Shown here piece after piece: positions 8,668 through 16,434 of a DNA stretch of 64,000 nt. The stretch's first letter is position 1; the number at the start of each line of letters is the position of its first letter. This DNA comes from Streptomyces spirodelae (GTDB taxonomy: Bacteria; Actinomycetota; Actinomycetes; Streptomycetales; Streptomycetaceae), in NCBI RefSeq assembly GCF_017676385.1, contig NZ_JAFFZN010000023.1, forward strand, positions 62,001-126,000, in the 5' to 3' direction. The notes beneath the pieces were generated by a model, which was not told the DNA's origin, searched no databases, and saw only the letters and a list, made by a program, of their open reading frames with translations. A program made the position numbers and the translations under genes.

Positions 8668-8868
8668 CGGGGAGGGGGTGCCCCTTGGCGTAGTTCGCGG
8701 TCTGCGGGTGCGTTGTGGCCGCTCGCGCAGTTCCCCGCGCCCCTGAATGGCTGCCCCGCGAAGCTTGGGCAGTCTGCTCCCCCAGCCTTCGGCCGGGAGG
8801 TACCCCCAGGGCGCAGGGTGGGCAAGCGCAGCCCCCATGCGGGCCCCGGGGTACGGCAACCTGGAGGC
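8668..8868. repeat. Streptomycete interspersed intergenic repeat block
   Basis: The block GCAGTTCCCCGCGCCCCT (8727-8744) followed by an inverted-repeat-rich segment (CCCCCAGCCTTCGGCCGGGAGG then TACCCCCA, about 8779-8807) is a composite I recognise as recurring between genes across Streptomyces genomes. No gene seen. It may act as a terminator for the amidohydrolase. Confidence 0.6.
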
Positions 8869-10287
8869 ATGAGGCCAACGGCACGCACCTTGCTGTCCCA
8901 GGTAGCGGAAGAGTTCACGGAGTTCGACCCCCCGAAGGAGCGCCCCGCGTCGACGGACGGCCCCCTGGGGTGGCCCGGATACGACGAGATGCGGGCGCAA
9001 GCGCAAGCCCGCACCGGGGAAACCGAATCCGTGGTGACCGGCACAGGCCGCATCGGCGAAGCCGACGCCGTCCTGCTCTGCTTCGAGTTCGGCTACCTGG
9101 GCGGCTCCCTCGGCGAACGCACCGGCGACCTCATCGAGGCGGCCCACACCCGAGCCCGGGAAGAGCGGCTGCCCATCGTCGCCCTGGTGGCCACCGGCGG
9201 CAGCCGGATGCAGGAGGGCATGCGCGCCCTCGCCCAGCTCCAGCGCGTCTCCCGGCAGTCCGCGCTGACCCGTGCCGCGGGCCTGCCGCAGCTCGCCGTC
9301 GTCCGCGACCCGACGACGGGCGGCGGCTGGGCCACTCTCGCCGCCGGCGCCGACGTGGTGCTCGGCCTGCCCGGCGCGCAGGCCGCGTTCGCCGGCTCGC
9401 GCGTACGGCCGGGCGCCGCCGACCCCGCCGCGTACACCGTGGAGGCCCAGCACGCCGCCGGGCACATCGACCGCGTCGTTCCCGAGGCGGAGCTCCCCGG
9501 CGTCCTCGCCCACTGGCTCACCGTGCTGCGCTCGAGCACCGGCTCGCGGCAGCAACCCGAGCCGGCACCGGTGCCGTCCGCGCTGCCGGGGCCGACCGCC
9601 TGCGGACGGCTGCCCGACAGCGGCGCCGAAGCCGTCGCACGTGCCCGGGCCGCGGCCCGCCCGCGCGCCGAGGCGTACCTGGAGGCGTACTTCGAGGACC
9701 GTGCGGAGATCAGCGGCGACCGCTGCTCGGGCGCCGACGCGGGCATGCTGTGCGGATTCGGCCTGCACGAGGGGCGCACGGTCGCCTACGCGGCGCAGTG
9801 CGGCACCCCCACGAGACCGGCCGGCTACCGCACGGCCGCGCGGCTCATCCGGCTGGCCGGGCGGCTGCGCGTGCCCGTACTGACCCTGATCGACACTCCG
9901 GGCGCCGCCAACGGGCCGGACGACGAGCGGGCGGGCGCCGGCCCCGCCATCGCCGAGGTCTTCGCCGCCGTCGCCGAGGCCACCGTGCCGGTCACCTCGC
10001 TGCTGATCGGCGAAGGCGGCTCGGGCGGTGCCCTGGCGCTGGCGGCACCCGGCAGGCTGTGGGCCACTCCGGACAGCTACTTCTCCGTGATCGCACCTGA
10101 GCTCGCGGCCGCCATCCTCAAACGCGACTCCGCACAGGTCCCACGGACCGCCGAGGAGCTGCGGCTGCGCCCCCAGGACGCCGTCGAACTGGGCGTGGCC
10201 CAAGGTGTGGCGGAAACGGCGCACGAGGCCGCGCGGACGCCCGGCGTCTCGGGTGCGGTGCGCGGTGGCCGGGCACCGCGGGCGTAG
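8869..10287 (+). CDS. Acyl-CoA carboxylase carboxyltransferase, beta and alpha domains in one chain
   Basis: 472 residues. Biotin-dependent carboxyltransferase with the AccD-like half first (LCFEFGYLGGSLGERTGDLI, ALVATGGSRMQEGMRALAQ) and the AccA-like half after a Pro-rich linker near residue 240 (LIDTPGAANGPDDERAG, LIGEGGSGGALALAAP, SYFSVIAPELAAAIL). These are the crotonase-fold oxyanion loops of acetyl-CoA carboxylase transferase subunits. The N-terminal zinc ribbon of E. coli AccD is absent. No biotin carboxylase or biotin carrier lies nearby, so partners must be encoded elsewhere. ATG 8869 has GGAGG only 1 nt upstream and CAACCT 6 nt before that, so it may be leaderless. It may be a malonyl-CoA-forming enzyme. 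Confidence 0.83.
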   Translation: MRPTARTLLSQVAEEFTEFDPPKERPASTDGPLGWPGYDEMRAQAQARTGETESVVTGTGRIGEADAVLLCFEFGYLGGSLGERTGDLIEAAHTRAREERLPIVALVATGGSRMQEGMRALAQLQRVSRQSALTRAAGLPQLAVVRDPTTGGGWATLAAGADVVLGLPGAQAAFAGSRVRPGAADPAAYTVEAQHAAGHIDRVVPEAELPGVLAHWLTVLRSSTGSRQQPEPAPVPSALPGPTACGRLPDSGAEAVARARAAARPRAEAYLEAYFEDRAEISGDRCSGADAGMLCGFGLHEGRTVAYAAQCGTPTRPAGYRTAARLIRLAGRLRVPVLTLIDTPGAANGPDDERAGAGPAIAEVFAAVAEATVPVTSLLIGEGGSGGALALAAPGRLWATPDSYFSVIAPELAAAILKRDSAQVPRTAEELRLRPQDAVELGVAQGVAETAHEAARTPGVSGAVRGGRAPRA

Positions 10288-10315
10288 CGGGTGCGCGGCG
10301 GCGGTTCGAGGTGGC

Positions 10316-11065
10316 ATGCGCGTAGAGATCTGGTCGGACATCGCCTGCCCGTGGTGCTACATCGGCAAGGCCCGGTTCGAGAAGGGCCTGGCGGCCTTCG
10401 CCCACCGGGACGAGGTGGAGGTGGTGCACCGCTCCTTCGAGCTCGACCCGGAGGCGGGCGGGCCCACCGGCGTGCCGGTCACCAGGATGCTGGCCGACAA
10501 GTACGGTCTCACGCCCGAGCAGGCTCAGGCGGCCGAGCAGCGGGTCGCCGGGACCGCGCACGGTGAGGGACTCGGCTACGCGTCCGGCCGCCTGGCGAAC
10601 GGCTCCACCTTCGCGCTGCACCGGCTGCTGCATCACGCCAAGCGGCAGGGCCCCGCTGTGCACGCCGCGCTGCTGGACGCCTTCTACCGCGCCAACTTCG
10701 CCGACCTGCGGCCCCTCGGCGACCCGGAGACCGTTGTGGCCGTCGCCACCGGCGACGGGTTGGACGAGGCCGGGGTGCGCCGAGTCCTGGCTGACGAGGA
10801 CGCCTACGCGGCCGAGGTACGGGCCGACGAGCGCGAGGCAGCGGCCCTCGGCGCCACCGGGGTGCCCTTCTTCGTCCTCGACCGCCGCTTCGGCGTCTCG
10901 GGCGGACAGCCCGCCGAGGTCTTCACCCAGGCGCTGGAGCAGGCGTACGAGGCCGCCGGCGGGCTCGTCCAGGTCGCAGCCGCCGACGCCTCCGGGCAGG
11001 ACGCGGGCGCCGCGTGTGAGGATGGAGCCTGCGAGGTGCCCGCACACCGCACGGAGGACGTGTGA
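10316..11065 (+). CDS. DsbA-family FrnE-like oxidoreductase
   Basis: 249 residues. Thioredoxin-fold protein of the FrnE/2-hydroxychromene-2-carboxylate isomerase group. Seen: SDIACPWCYIGKARFE with a CPWC redox motif near residues 11-14, the long helical insertion, and the cis-proline loop GATGVPFFVLDRRFGVSGGQP. The C-terminal tail holds two more cysteines (AACEDGACEVP). No signal peptide, so it is cytoplasmic. ATG 10316 has GAGGTGG nearby. Its stop overlaps the start of the next gene (TGATG), so the two are translationally coupled. Confidence 0.88.
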   Translation: MRVEIWSDIACPWCYIGKARFEKGLAAFAHRDEVEVVHRSFELDPEAGGPTGVPVTRMLADKYGLTPEQAQAAEQRVAGTAHGEGLGYASGRLANGSTFALHRLLHHAKRQGPAVHAALLDAFYRANFADLRPLGDPETVVAVATGDGLDEAGVRRVLADEDAYAAEVRADEREAAALGATGVPFFVLDRRFGVSGGQPAEVFTQALEQAYEAAGGLVQVAAADASGQDAGAACEDGACEVPAHRTEDV

Positions 11066-11475
11066 TGACCGAACGCAAGCCGCCGGGCGTCAGCTTCGAG
11101 AGCTGGGCGGACCGGCAGATCCGGGAGGCCGAGGAGCGCGGCGAGTTCGCCGACCTCCCCGGCGCGGGAAAGCCGCTGCCCGCCCTCGACAAGCCGTACA
11201 CCGAGCAGTGGTGGGTCGAGCGCAAGATGCGCGACGAGAACCTCTCCTACCTGCCGCCCTCCCTCGCCCTGCGGAAAGAGGCCCAGGAGGCCGCGGAACG
11301 GGCCGCCGAGGCCCGCTCCGAGGCCGAGGTGCGCTCGCTTCTCACCGAGATCAACGCCAGGATCGACGAGGCGATCCGCAACCCGCCCGAAGGGCCGCCG
11401 CACCGCCTCGTCCCGTTCGACGTGGAGAGTGCCGTGCGGGAGTGGCGCTCCAACCGCTCCCGGCGGCAGGCGTAG
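11065..11475 (+). CDS. DUF1992 (DnaJ homologue subfamily C member 28-like) protein
   Basis: 136 residues. The DUF1992 domain fills the chain: FESWADRQIREAEERGEFADLPGAGKPL is split here as FESWADRQIREAEERG and EFADLPGAGKPL, followed by WWVERKMRDENLSYLPPSL and an alpha-helical C terminus. The molecular role is unknown. ATG 11065 overlaps the upstream TGA; GGAGGA lies 6 nt before it. A GTG at 11062 would add one residue. Confidence 0.85.
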   Translation: MTERKPPGVSFESWADRQIREAEERGEFADLPGAGKPLPALDKPYTEQWWVERKMRDENLSYLPPSLALRKEAQEAAERAAEARSEAEVRSLLTEINARIDEAIRNPPEGPPHRLVPFDVESAVREWRSNRSRRQA

Positions 11476-11490
11476 CGGACAGGCGCCGAC

Positions 11491-12804
11491 TCACCGCTCG
11501 CCGCGCGCCATCGCCAACAGCCGCTCCAGTACCTCGCCGTCGCTGACCCGCAACGCGTCGTGCTCCCACTCGTCGGTGACCCAGGTGCGGATACGGGGCA
11601 CGGCACGAGCGGTGGCCAGCGAGTGGTCGCGGTCCACGTACATGTCGCCGTCGTAGACGGCCGCGTACACCGGCACCTCGTTGCCGGCCAGCCGCTCGGT
11701 GTCGTACAGATCCGGCCAGTCGCCCCGTTCGGCCAGCAGATCCGCCACCTCGCGCAGCGGCGACAGCGCCGGGTCGAGGCCGAACATCCAGGGGTAGATC
11801 ATCTCGCCGGTCAGCAGCACCGGTTCGCCGGCGGCCGTCGCGCGCTCCGCGTCGAACCCAGGGAACTCCGCCCTGACCCGCTGCGCCGCCCACCTGGTGC
11901 CCTGGCTGCCGAGCGAGCGCTGCGCGTAGATCGGCTCGTGCAGTACGGCGAACAGGGGCCTGGCCGCCAGCGAGATCTGCGCCCGTACGCCCTCCAGGAA
12001 GCTGTCCGACAGCTCCGGCCCGGCAGCGCCCCCGAGCCACGCGCTCTCCAGCAGATAGTGCAGCCTGTGCGAGCCCGATCCCTCGCCCAGCAGCATGCCC
12101 AGACACTGGAACCGCTCCACCGTCAGCGGACTGCCGTCGGGGAGCCGCACCTGGTGCGCGGCCAGGTGCGCGGCGATCTGCCGCACCGTCTCGATGTCCT
12201 GGGGGTAGCGCGCGTAATGTGCCGCGTTCTTGGCGGCCACCCGTGGGTAGGCCGCGCGGTAGACGTCCTCCGCGCTGGTGCGCAGTCCCGGCAGTCCGCC
12301 CGTCACGAACGCCTCCCGTACGCCCTCGGGCGCCAGGGAGAGGTAGGTGAGCGTGCAGAAGCCGCCGAAGCTCTGTCCCAGCGTGGTCCACCGCACGTTC
12401 TCGCCCAGCAGGCGCCTGCGGATCAGCTCCGCGTCGCGCACGATCGAGTCCGCGCGGAAGTACGTCAGATACTCCGCCTGTTGCGCCGCTGTGCCGCGCA
12501 GCGCGAGGGACTGCCGGTTGGCGGGTGTGGAGCGGCCGGTGCCGCGCTGGTCGAGCAGCAGCACCCGGTAGTGCCGCAGCGCCACGCGCAGCCAGCTGTC
12601 CTGGCCCACCGGGCGCGGTGAGCCGCCCCCGGGGCCGCCCTGGAGGAACAGCAGCCACGGCAGCTCCTCGCTCTCCCGCCCCGCCGCGACCACCTCACGG
12701 GCGAACACCTCGATCTGTTCGCCCTCCGGACGGGCGTGGTCCAGCGGTACAGGGAAGACATGGTCGGTCAGTACGGTGCCGGGGTGTCGCAGGGTGGTCG
12801 GCAT
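11491..12804 (-). CDS. Proline iminopeptidase-like alpha/beta hydrolase (S33)
   Basis: 437 residues. Alpha/beta-hydrolase that probably removes N-terminal proline or hydrolyses related amides. Seen: the oxyanion loop LLFLQGGPGGGSPRP, LLLDQRGTGRS, the nucleophile elbow LGQSFGGFC with the catalytic serine, the acid in AAVYDGDMYVD, and the histidine in WVTDEWEHDALR. The long cap domain lies between. ATG 12804 has GGAGGAG upstream; that ribosome site is made from the end of cobC, whose TGA is 1 nt away. So it is the last gene of the cobalamin operon, though with no obvious cobalamin role. Confidence 0.88.
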   Translation of the reverse strand: MPTTLRHPGTVLTDHVFPVPLDHARPEGEQIEVFAREVVAAGRESEELPWLLFLQGGPGGGSPRPVGQDSWLRVALRHYRVLLLDQRGTGRSTPANRQSLALRGTAAQQAEYLTYFRADSIVRDAELIRRRLLGENVRWTTLGQSFGGFCTLTYLSLAPEGVREAFVTGGLPGLRTSAEDVYRAAYPRVAAKNAAHYARYPQDIETVRQIAAHLAAHQVRLPDGSPLTVERFQCLGMLLGEGSGSHRLHYLLESAWLGGAAGPELSDSFLEGVRAQISLAARPLFAVLHEPIYAQRSLGSQGTRWAAQRVRAEFPGFDAERATAAGEPVLLTGEMIYPWMFGLDPALSPLREVADLLAERGDWPDLYDTERLAGNEVPVYAAVYDGDMYVDRDHSLATARAVPRIRTWVTDEWEHDALRVSDGEVLERLLAMARGER

Positions 12805-12805
12805 A

Positions 12806-13879
12806 TCACTCCTCCAGCGCCTTGTGCAGCGCCACAATGAAGCGGTCGGTCGTGGCCCGGTCCCGTACCGCTGTCCGGAACCACTGCGGGCCGAGCCCCG
12901 GGAAGGTGTCCCCGCGGCGCACCGCGAAGCCCAGTTCGCGCAGCCGGTCGCGCAGCAGGGCCGCGCGTGGGTGCCGCACCAGCAGGAAGGGACCCTCAGG
13001 CGTGTCCGTCGCCTCGCGCACCCCCGCCGAGTGCAGCCGGGCGAGCTGCTCCCGCAGGTGGTCGCGGTCCGCCGCGAACTGCCGGGCCGCCGCCTGTGCT
13101 TCCCGCAGAGCGTCCGGCGTACTGCACGCCTGGGCCGCCACCAGCGCGGGAGCCGACACCGGCCACAGCGGCTGGTGGTGTGCCAGCGCCCGCACGGTCT
13201 CCGGGTCGCTCAGCACATAGCCGACGCGCAGTCCGGCCAGACCCCAGGTCTTGGTGAGGCTGCGCAGTACGACCGTCCGGCCGGGCAGCCGTCCCAGCAG
13301 CGGCACCAGGGACTCCCGTTCGCCCGGCACGGCGTCCACGAACGCTTCGTCGACGACCAGTGTGCGCCCCGTGCGTGCGAGTCCGGCCAGGGCCGCTGCG
13401 GGGTGCAGCACGGACGTCGGGTTGGTTGGGTTGCCGACGACCACCAGATCGGCGCCGTCCGGTACCGCGTCCGGCTCCAGCCGGAAGCCGTTCCCGGGCC
13501 GCAGCAGCACCCGCTCCACCCGGTGCCCCGCGTCCCGCAGCGCCGCCTCGGGTTCGGTGAACTGCGGATGCACCACGACCGGGCGGTCGGCCGGGAGAGC
13601 CCGGGCGAGCAGGACGAAGCCCTCCGCAGCGCCCGCGGTCAGCAGCACCTGGTCCACGGCCAGCCCGTGCCGCTCGGCGACCGCCTGCCGTGCCGGACCG
13701 CCGTCCGGATAGGCGGCCAGTGACTCCAGCGAGGCGGCCAGCCGGTCGCGCAGCCACGCCGGGGGAGTGCCGGTGCGCACGTTGACGGCGAGATCGGTCA
13801 ATCCGCTTCCGGCGCCGCGCACTTCCGCGTCCCCGTGGTGACGCAGCGCCTCGCCCGAAGCGGTCACGTCGGTGTTCAC
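12806..13879 (-). CDS. cobC: Histidinol-phosphate-aminotransferase-like CobC (threonine-phosphate decarboxylase)
   Basis: 357 residues. Class I/II PLP protein expected to supply aminopropanol phosphate for the nucleotide loop of cobalamin. Seen: LTAGAAEGFVLLAR, VVVGNPTNPTSVLHP, VVDEAFVDAVPGE, and the PLP lysine in LRSLTKTWGLAGLRVGY. GTG 13879 with GGGAGGGA upstream. Its start overlaps the upstream stop (GTGA). In some streptomycetes this domain is part of a larger Rv2231c-like protein; here it stands alone. Confidence 0.88.
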   Translation of the reverse strand: MNTDVTASGEALRHHGDAEVRGAGSGLTDLAVNVRTGTPPAWLRDRLAASLESLAAYPDGGPARQAVAERHGLAVDQVLLTAGAAEGFVLLARALPADRPVVVHPQFTEPEAALRDAGHRVERVLLRPGNGFRLEPDAVPDGADLVVVGNPTNPTSVLHPAAALAGLARTGRTLVVDEAFVDAVPGERESLVPLLGRLPGRTVVLRSLTKTWGLAGLRVGYVLSDPETVRALAHHQPLWPVSAPALVAAQACSTPDALREAQAAARQFAADRDHLREQLARLHSAGVREATDTPEGPFLLVRHPRAALLRDRLRELGFAVRRGDTFPGLGPQWFRTAVRDRATTDRFIVALHKALEE

Positions 13880-14352
13880 GGCTCCCTCCCGGGCACGGAG
13901 ACGGCGGCGACGGCGGCGGTGGCCCGCACCGGAGTGCCGGCCGGCGGCCGCGACTTGGTCTTCGGTACCAGCAGCACGGGAGCGCCGCCCTGGACGGTCG
14001 TCCCGCTGCCCCCGCCGCTGGCCAGCAGCGCGGCCGCCTCGGCGACCGAGGGGGTGCCCACCGCCGTGCGGGAGAAATCCGAGGGGTGCGGTACCCGCAC
14101 CCGGGCCAGCGTCCGCGCGTCGTAGGCGATCAGGGGCAGTCCCAGTTCGCGCGCCGCCGCCAGCAGCCCCGGCTCCTCGGCGCGCGCCCGGACGGTCGCC
14201 AGCGCCGCCGCGGTGCCCTCCGCGAGCCCCGCGGCCGCCAGGACACCCCGGATCAGCCCCAGCACCTCCTCGGCCCGCACACCGGCGCAGGTGCCCACGC
14301 CGACGGTGACCAGCCGGGGACTCGCAGCCGCACCCGCGCCGAACGGGCTCAC
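13876..14352 (-). CDS. Cobalamin biosynthesis protein, CobE/CbiG C-terminal domain
   Basis: 158 residues. Matches the CobE/CbiG C-terminal fold: LVTVGVGTCAGVRAEEVLGLI at the N terminus, then EEPGLLAAARELGLPLIAYDA and VAEAAALLASGGG, the usual helix-strand pattern. CbiG opens the delta-lactone ring and CobE is an accessory in the aerobic route; a stand-alone C-terminal domain argues for CobE-like function. GTG 14352 overlaps the TGA of cobB, and its own stop overlaps the GTG of cobC, so the three are translationally coupled. The tail (PVLLVPKTKSRPPAG) is typical. Confidence 0.82.
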   Translation of the reverse strand: MSPFGAGAAASPRLVTVGVGTCAGVRAEEVLGLIRGVLAAAGLAEGTAAALATVRARAEEPGLLAAARELGLPLIAYDARTLARVRVPHPSDFSRTAVGTPSVAEAAALLASGGGSGTTVQGGAPVLLVPKTKSRPPAGTPVRATAAVAAVSVPGREP

Positions 14353-15794
14353 GCTGTCCTCGCCGCCTTCCCGGCCTCTCCTGCCTGTGTCTTCCCGTCC
14401 TTCGCGGTCTCTTCCGCTTCGCGGCCCGCCGTGCCCTCCGCCTCCCACTGCCGCGCGCACCGCGCCACGAACCGCGCCGCCATCCCGGGCGCGGCCGCCC
14501 AGTGCACATGCAGATAGGAGGCGTGCACATTGCCCTGTGCGAAGCCGTCGGGGCGACGCTCGGGCCGTACCAGCCCCCAGGCGGGCACCTGGCCCGCGCC
14601 CGGCAGCAGTTCGGTGCGGTGGAACTCGTGCCCCCGCACCCGGGTACCGGTCTTTGCGAGCACGCTGTCCGCGACGGCCACCGCCTCGCGGTAGCCCAGC
14701 GTCAGCCGTTCCGCCATCCGGCCGCGCGCGTCGAGTACGCCGCACATCGGCTTCCCGTCCAGCTCCCGCGACAGATACAGCAGTCCGGCGCACTCGGCCG
14801 CGACGGGGCCGCTGAAAGCCGCGATCTGCTCGCGCAGGGGTCGGTTTTCGGCCAACTCCGGAGCGTATACCTCCGGGAAGCCTCCGCCGATCACGAGCCC
14901 CGCCGTACCGTGCGGCAGCGCCTCGTCCCGCAGCGGGTCGAAGCCGACGACCTCGGCACCGGCGGCGCGCAGCAGTTCGGCGTGCTCGGCGTAGGAGAAC
15001 GTGAACGCCTCCCCGCTCGCCACCGCCACCCGCGGCGCCCGCGCCACCGGCTCGGCCCCCACCTCGGCTGCCGGGTCCCAGACGTCGCCGGGCAGCGCCG
15101 GAGCCTGCCGCGCCAGCGCCAGCAGCGCCTCGAGATCGCAGCCCTGGCGCACCCGCTCGGCCAGCGCCGCCACCGACTCCACTGCCTCGGCGCGCCGCTC
15201 GGCCACCGGGACGAGCCCCAGGTGCCGGGAGGGAGCGCGCACCACCTTGGTACGGCGCAGCACGCCCAGCACCGGCACTCCCGAGCCGTCCAGCGCCTCG
15301 CGCAGCAGCTCCTCGTGCCGGTCGGAGCCCACCTTGTTCAGCACTACGCCCGCGACCCGCACCTCGGGGTCCCAGGAGGCGAAACCATGCACCAGCGCGG
15401 CCACCGAACGGGACTGCGACGAGGCGTCGACCACCAGCACCACCGGGGCGCGCAGCAGCTTGGCCACATGCGCGGTCGACGCCAGCTCGCCCTGCCCCGC
15501 GGCGCCGTCGTACAGCCCCATCACGCCCTCGACGACCGCGAGGTCCGCGCCGCGTGCCGCATGGCCGAACAGCGGCGCGATCCGCTCGGGACCGCACAGG
15601 TACGCGTCCAGGTTGCGGCCGGGACGCCCGGTCGCCAGTGCGTGGTAGCCGGGGTCGATGTAGTCCGGGCCGACCTTGTGCGGCGAGACGGTCAGCCCGC
15701 GCTCGGCGAACGCGGCCATCAGCCCCGTCGCCACCGTCGTCTTGCCGCTTCCTGAGGACGGCGCGGCAACGACCAGACGCGGCACGCCGATCAT
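14349..15794 (-). CDS. cobB: Cobyrinic acid a,c-diamide synthase
   Basis: 481 residues. ATP- and glutamine-dependent amidation of the a and c side chains of (hydrogeno)cobyrinate. Seen: dethiobiotin-synthetase-like P-loop APSSGSGKTTVATGL, HKVGPDYIDPGYH, then a class I glutamine amidotransferase-like half with GGGFPEVYAPELAEN, the cysteine in AAECAGLLYLS, and FHRTELLP. A charged, low-complexity tail (EAEETAKDGKTQAGEAGKAA) follows the domain. ATG 15794. It follows cobO by 31 bp. Confidence 0.95.
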   Translation of the reverse strand: MIGVPRLVVAAPSSGSGKTTVATGLMAAFAERGLTVSPHKVGPDYIDPGYHALATGRPGRNLDAYLCGPERIAPLFGHAARGADLAVVEGVMGLYDGAAGQGELASTAHVAKLLRAPVVLVVDASSQSRSVAALVHGFASWDPEVRVAGVVLNKVGSDRHEELLREALDGSGVPVLGVLRRTKVVRAPSRHLGLVPVAERRAEAVESVAALAERVRQGCDLEALLALARQAPALPGDVWDPAAEVGAEPVARAPRVAVASGEAFTFSYAEHAELLRAAGAEVVGFDPLRDEALPHGTAGLVIGGGFPEVYAPELAENRPLREQIAAFSGPVAAECAGLLYLSRELDGKPMCGVLDARGRMAERLTLGYREAVAVADSVLAKTGTRVRGHEFHRTELLPGAGQVPAWGLVRPERRPDGFAQGNVHASYLHVHWAAAPGMAARFVARCARQWEAEGTAGREAEETAKDGKTQAGEAGKAARTA

Positions 15795-15825
15795 GGCGCC
15801 CCCGCCGGGCGCACATCCCGTACGG

Positions 15826-16434
15826 TCACCACTCGATGCCCTTCTGCCCCTTCTGGCCCGCGTCCATCGGGTGCTTGACCTTGGACATCTCGGTGACCAG
15901 ATCCGCCGCGTCGATCAGCTGCTGCGGCGCGTTCCGACCGGTGATGACCACATGCTGGGTGCCGGGGCGGTCCCGCAGCACGGCGACCACCTCCTCGACG
16001 TCGACCCACCCCCAGTGCATCGGATAGGCGAACTCGTCCAGCACCAGCAGCCGGTACGTCTCGGCGGCCAGGTCCCGCTTGACCTGCTCCCAGCCCTCGC
16101 GGGCCGCCGCCTCGCTGCTCATCTCGCCGTCCTGGACGTTGCGCTGGATCCACGACCAGCCCTCGCCCATCTTGTGCCAGGTGACGCTGCCGCCCTCGCC
16201 GGAGTCGCCGAGCACCTTGAGCGCGCGCTCCTCGCCGACCTTCCACTTGGCGGACTTGACGAACTGGAACACCCCGATCGGCCAGCCCTGGTTCCACGCG
16301 CGCAGCGCCAGCCCGAAAGCGGCCGTCGACTTGCCCTTCCCGACGCCCGTATGGACCGCCACCAGCGGCCTGTTGCGCCGCTGCCGCGTGGTGAGGCCGT
16401 CCTGCGGTACGACGTTCGGCTGTCCCTTCGGCAT
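15826..16434 (-). CDS. cobO: Cob(I)yrinic acid a,c-diamide adenosyltransferase
   Basis: 202 residues, normal length. Transfers the 5'-deoxyadenosyl group to cobalt. Seen: the P-loop variant GVGKGKSTAAFGLALRA, FQFVKSAKWKVGEE, LLVLDEFAYPMHWGWVD, and VVITGRNAPQQLIDAADLVTEM. ATG 16434 overlaps the stop of the chelatase upstream (TAATG on the minus strand). Role and position agree with a late cobalamin operon. Confidence 0.95.
   Translation of the reverse strand: MPKGQPNVVPQDGLTTRQRRNRPLVAVHTGVGKGKSTAAFGLALRAWNQGWPIGVFQFVKSAKWKVGEERALKVLGDSGEGGSVTWHKMGEGWSWIQRNVQDGEMSSEAAAREGWEQVKRDLAAETYRLLVLDEFAYPMHWGWVDVEEVVAVLRDRPGTQHVVITGRNAPQQLIDAADLVTEMSKVKHPMDAGQKGQKGIEW

Noticed and set aside
7132..10341. 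Very long open frame on the minus strand (over 1,000 codons)
   Set aside because: It crosses the amidohydrolase and carboxyltransferase genes, has no ribosome site, and its sequence is Arg/Gly/Ala-rich with no domain. It is a GC-frame shadow.
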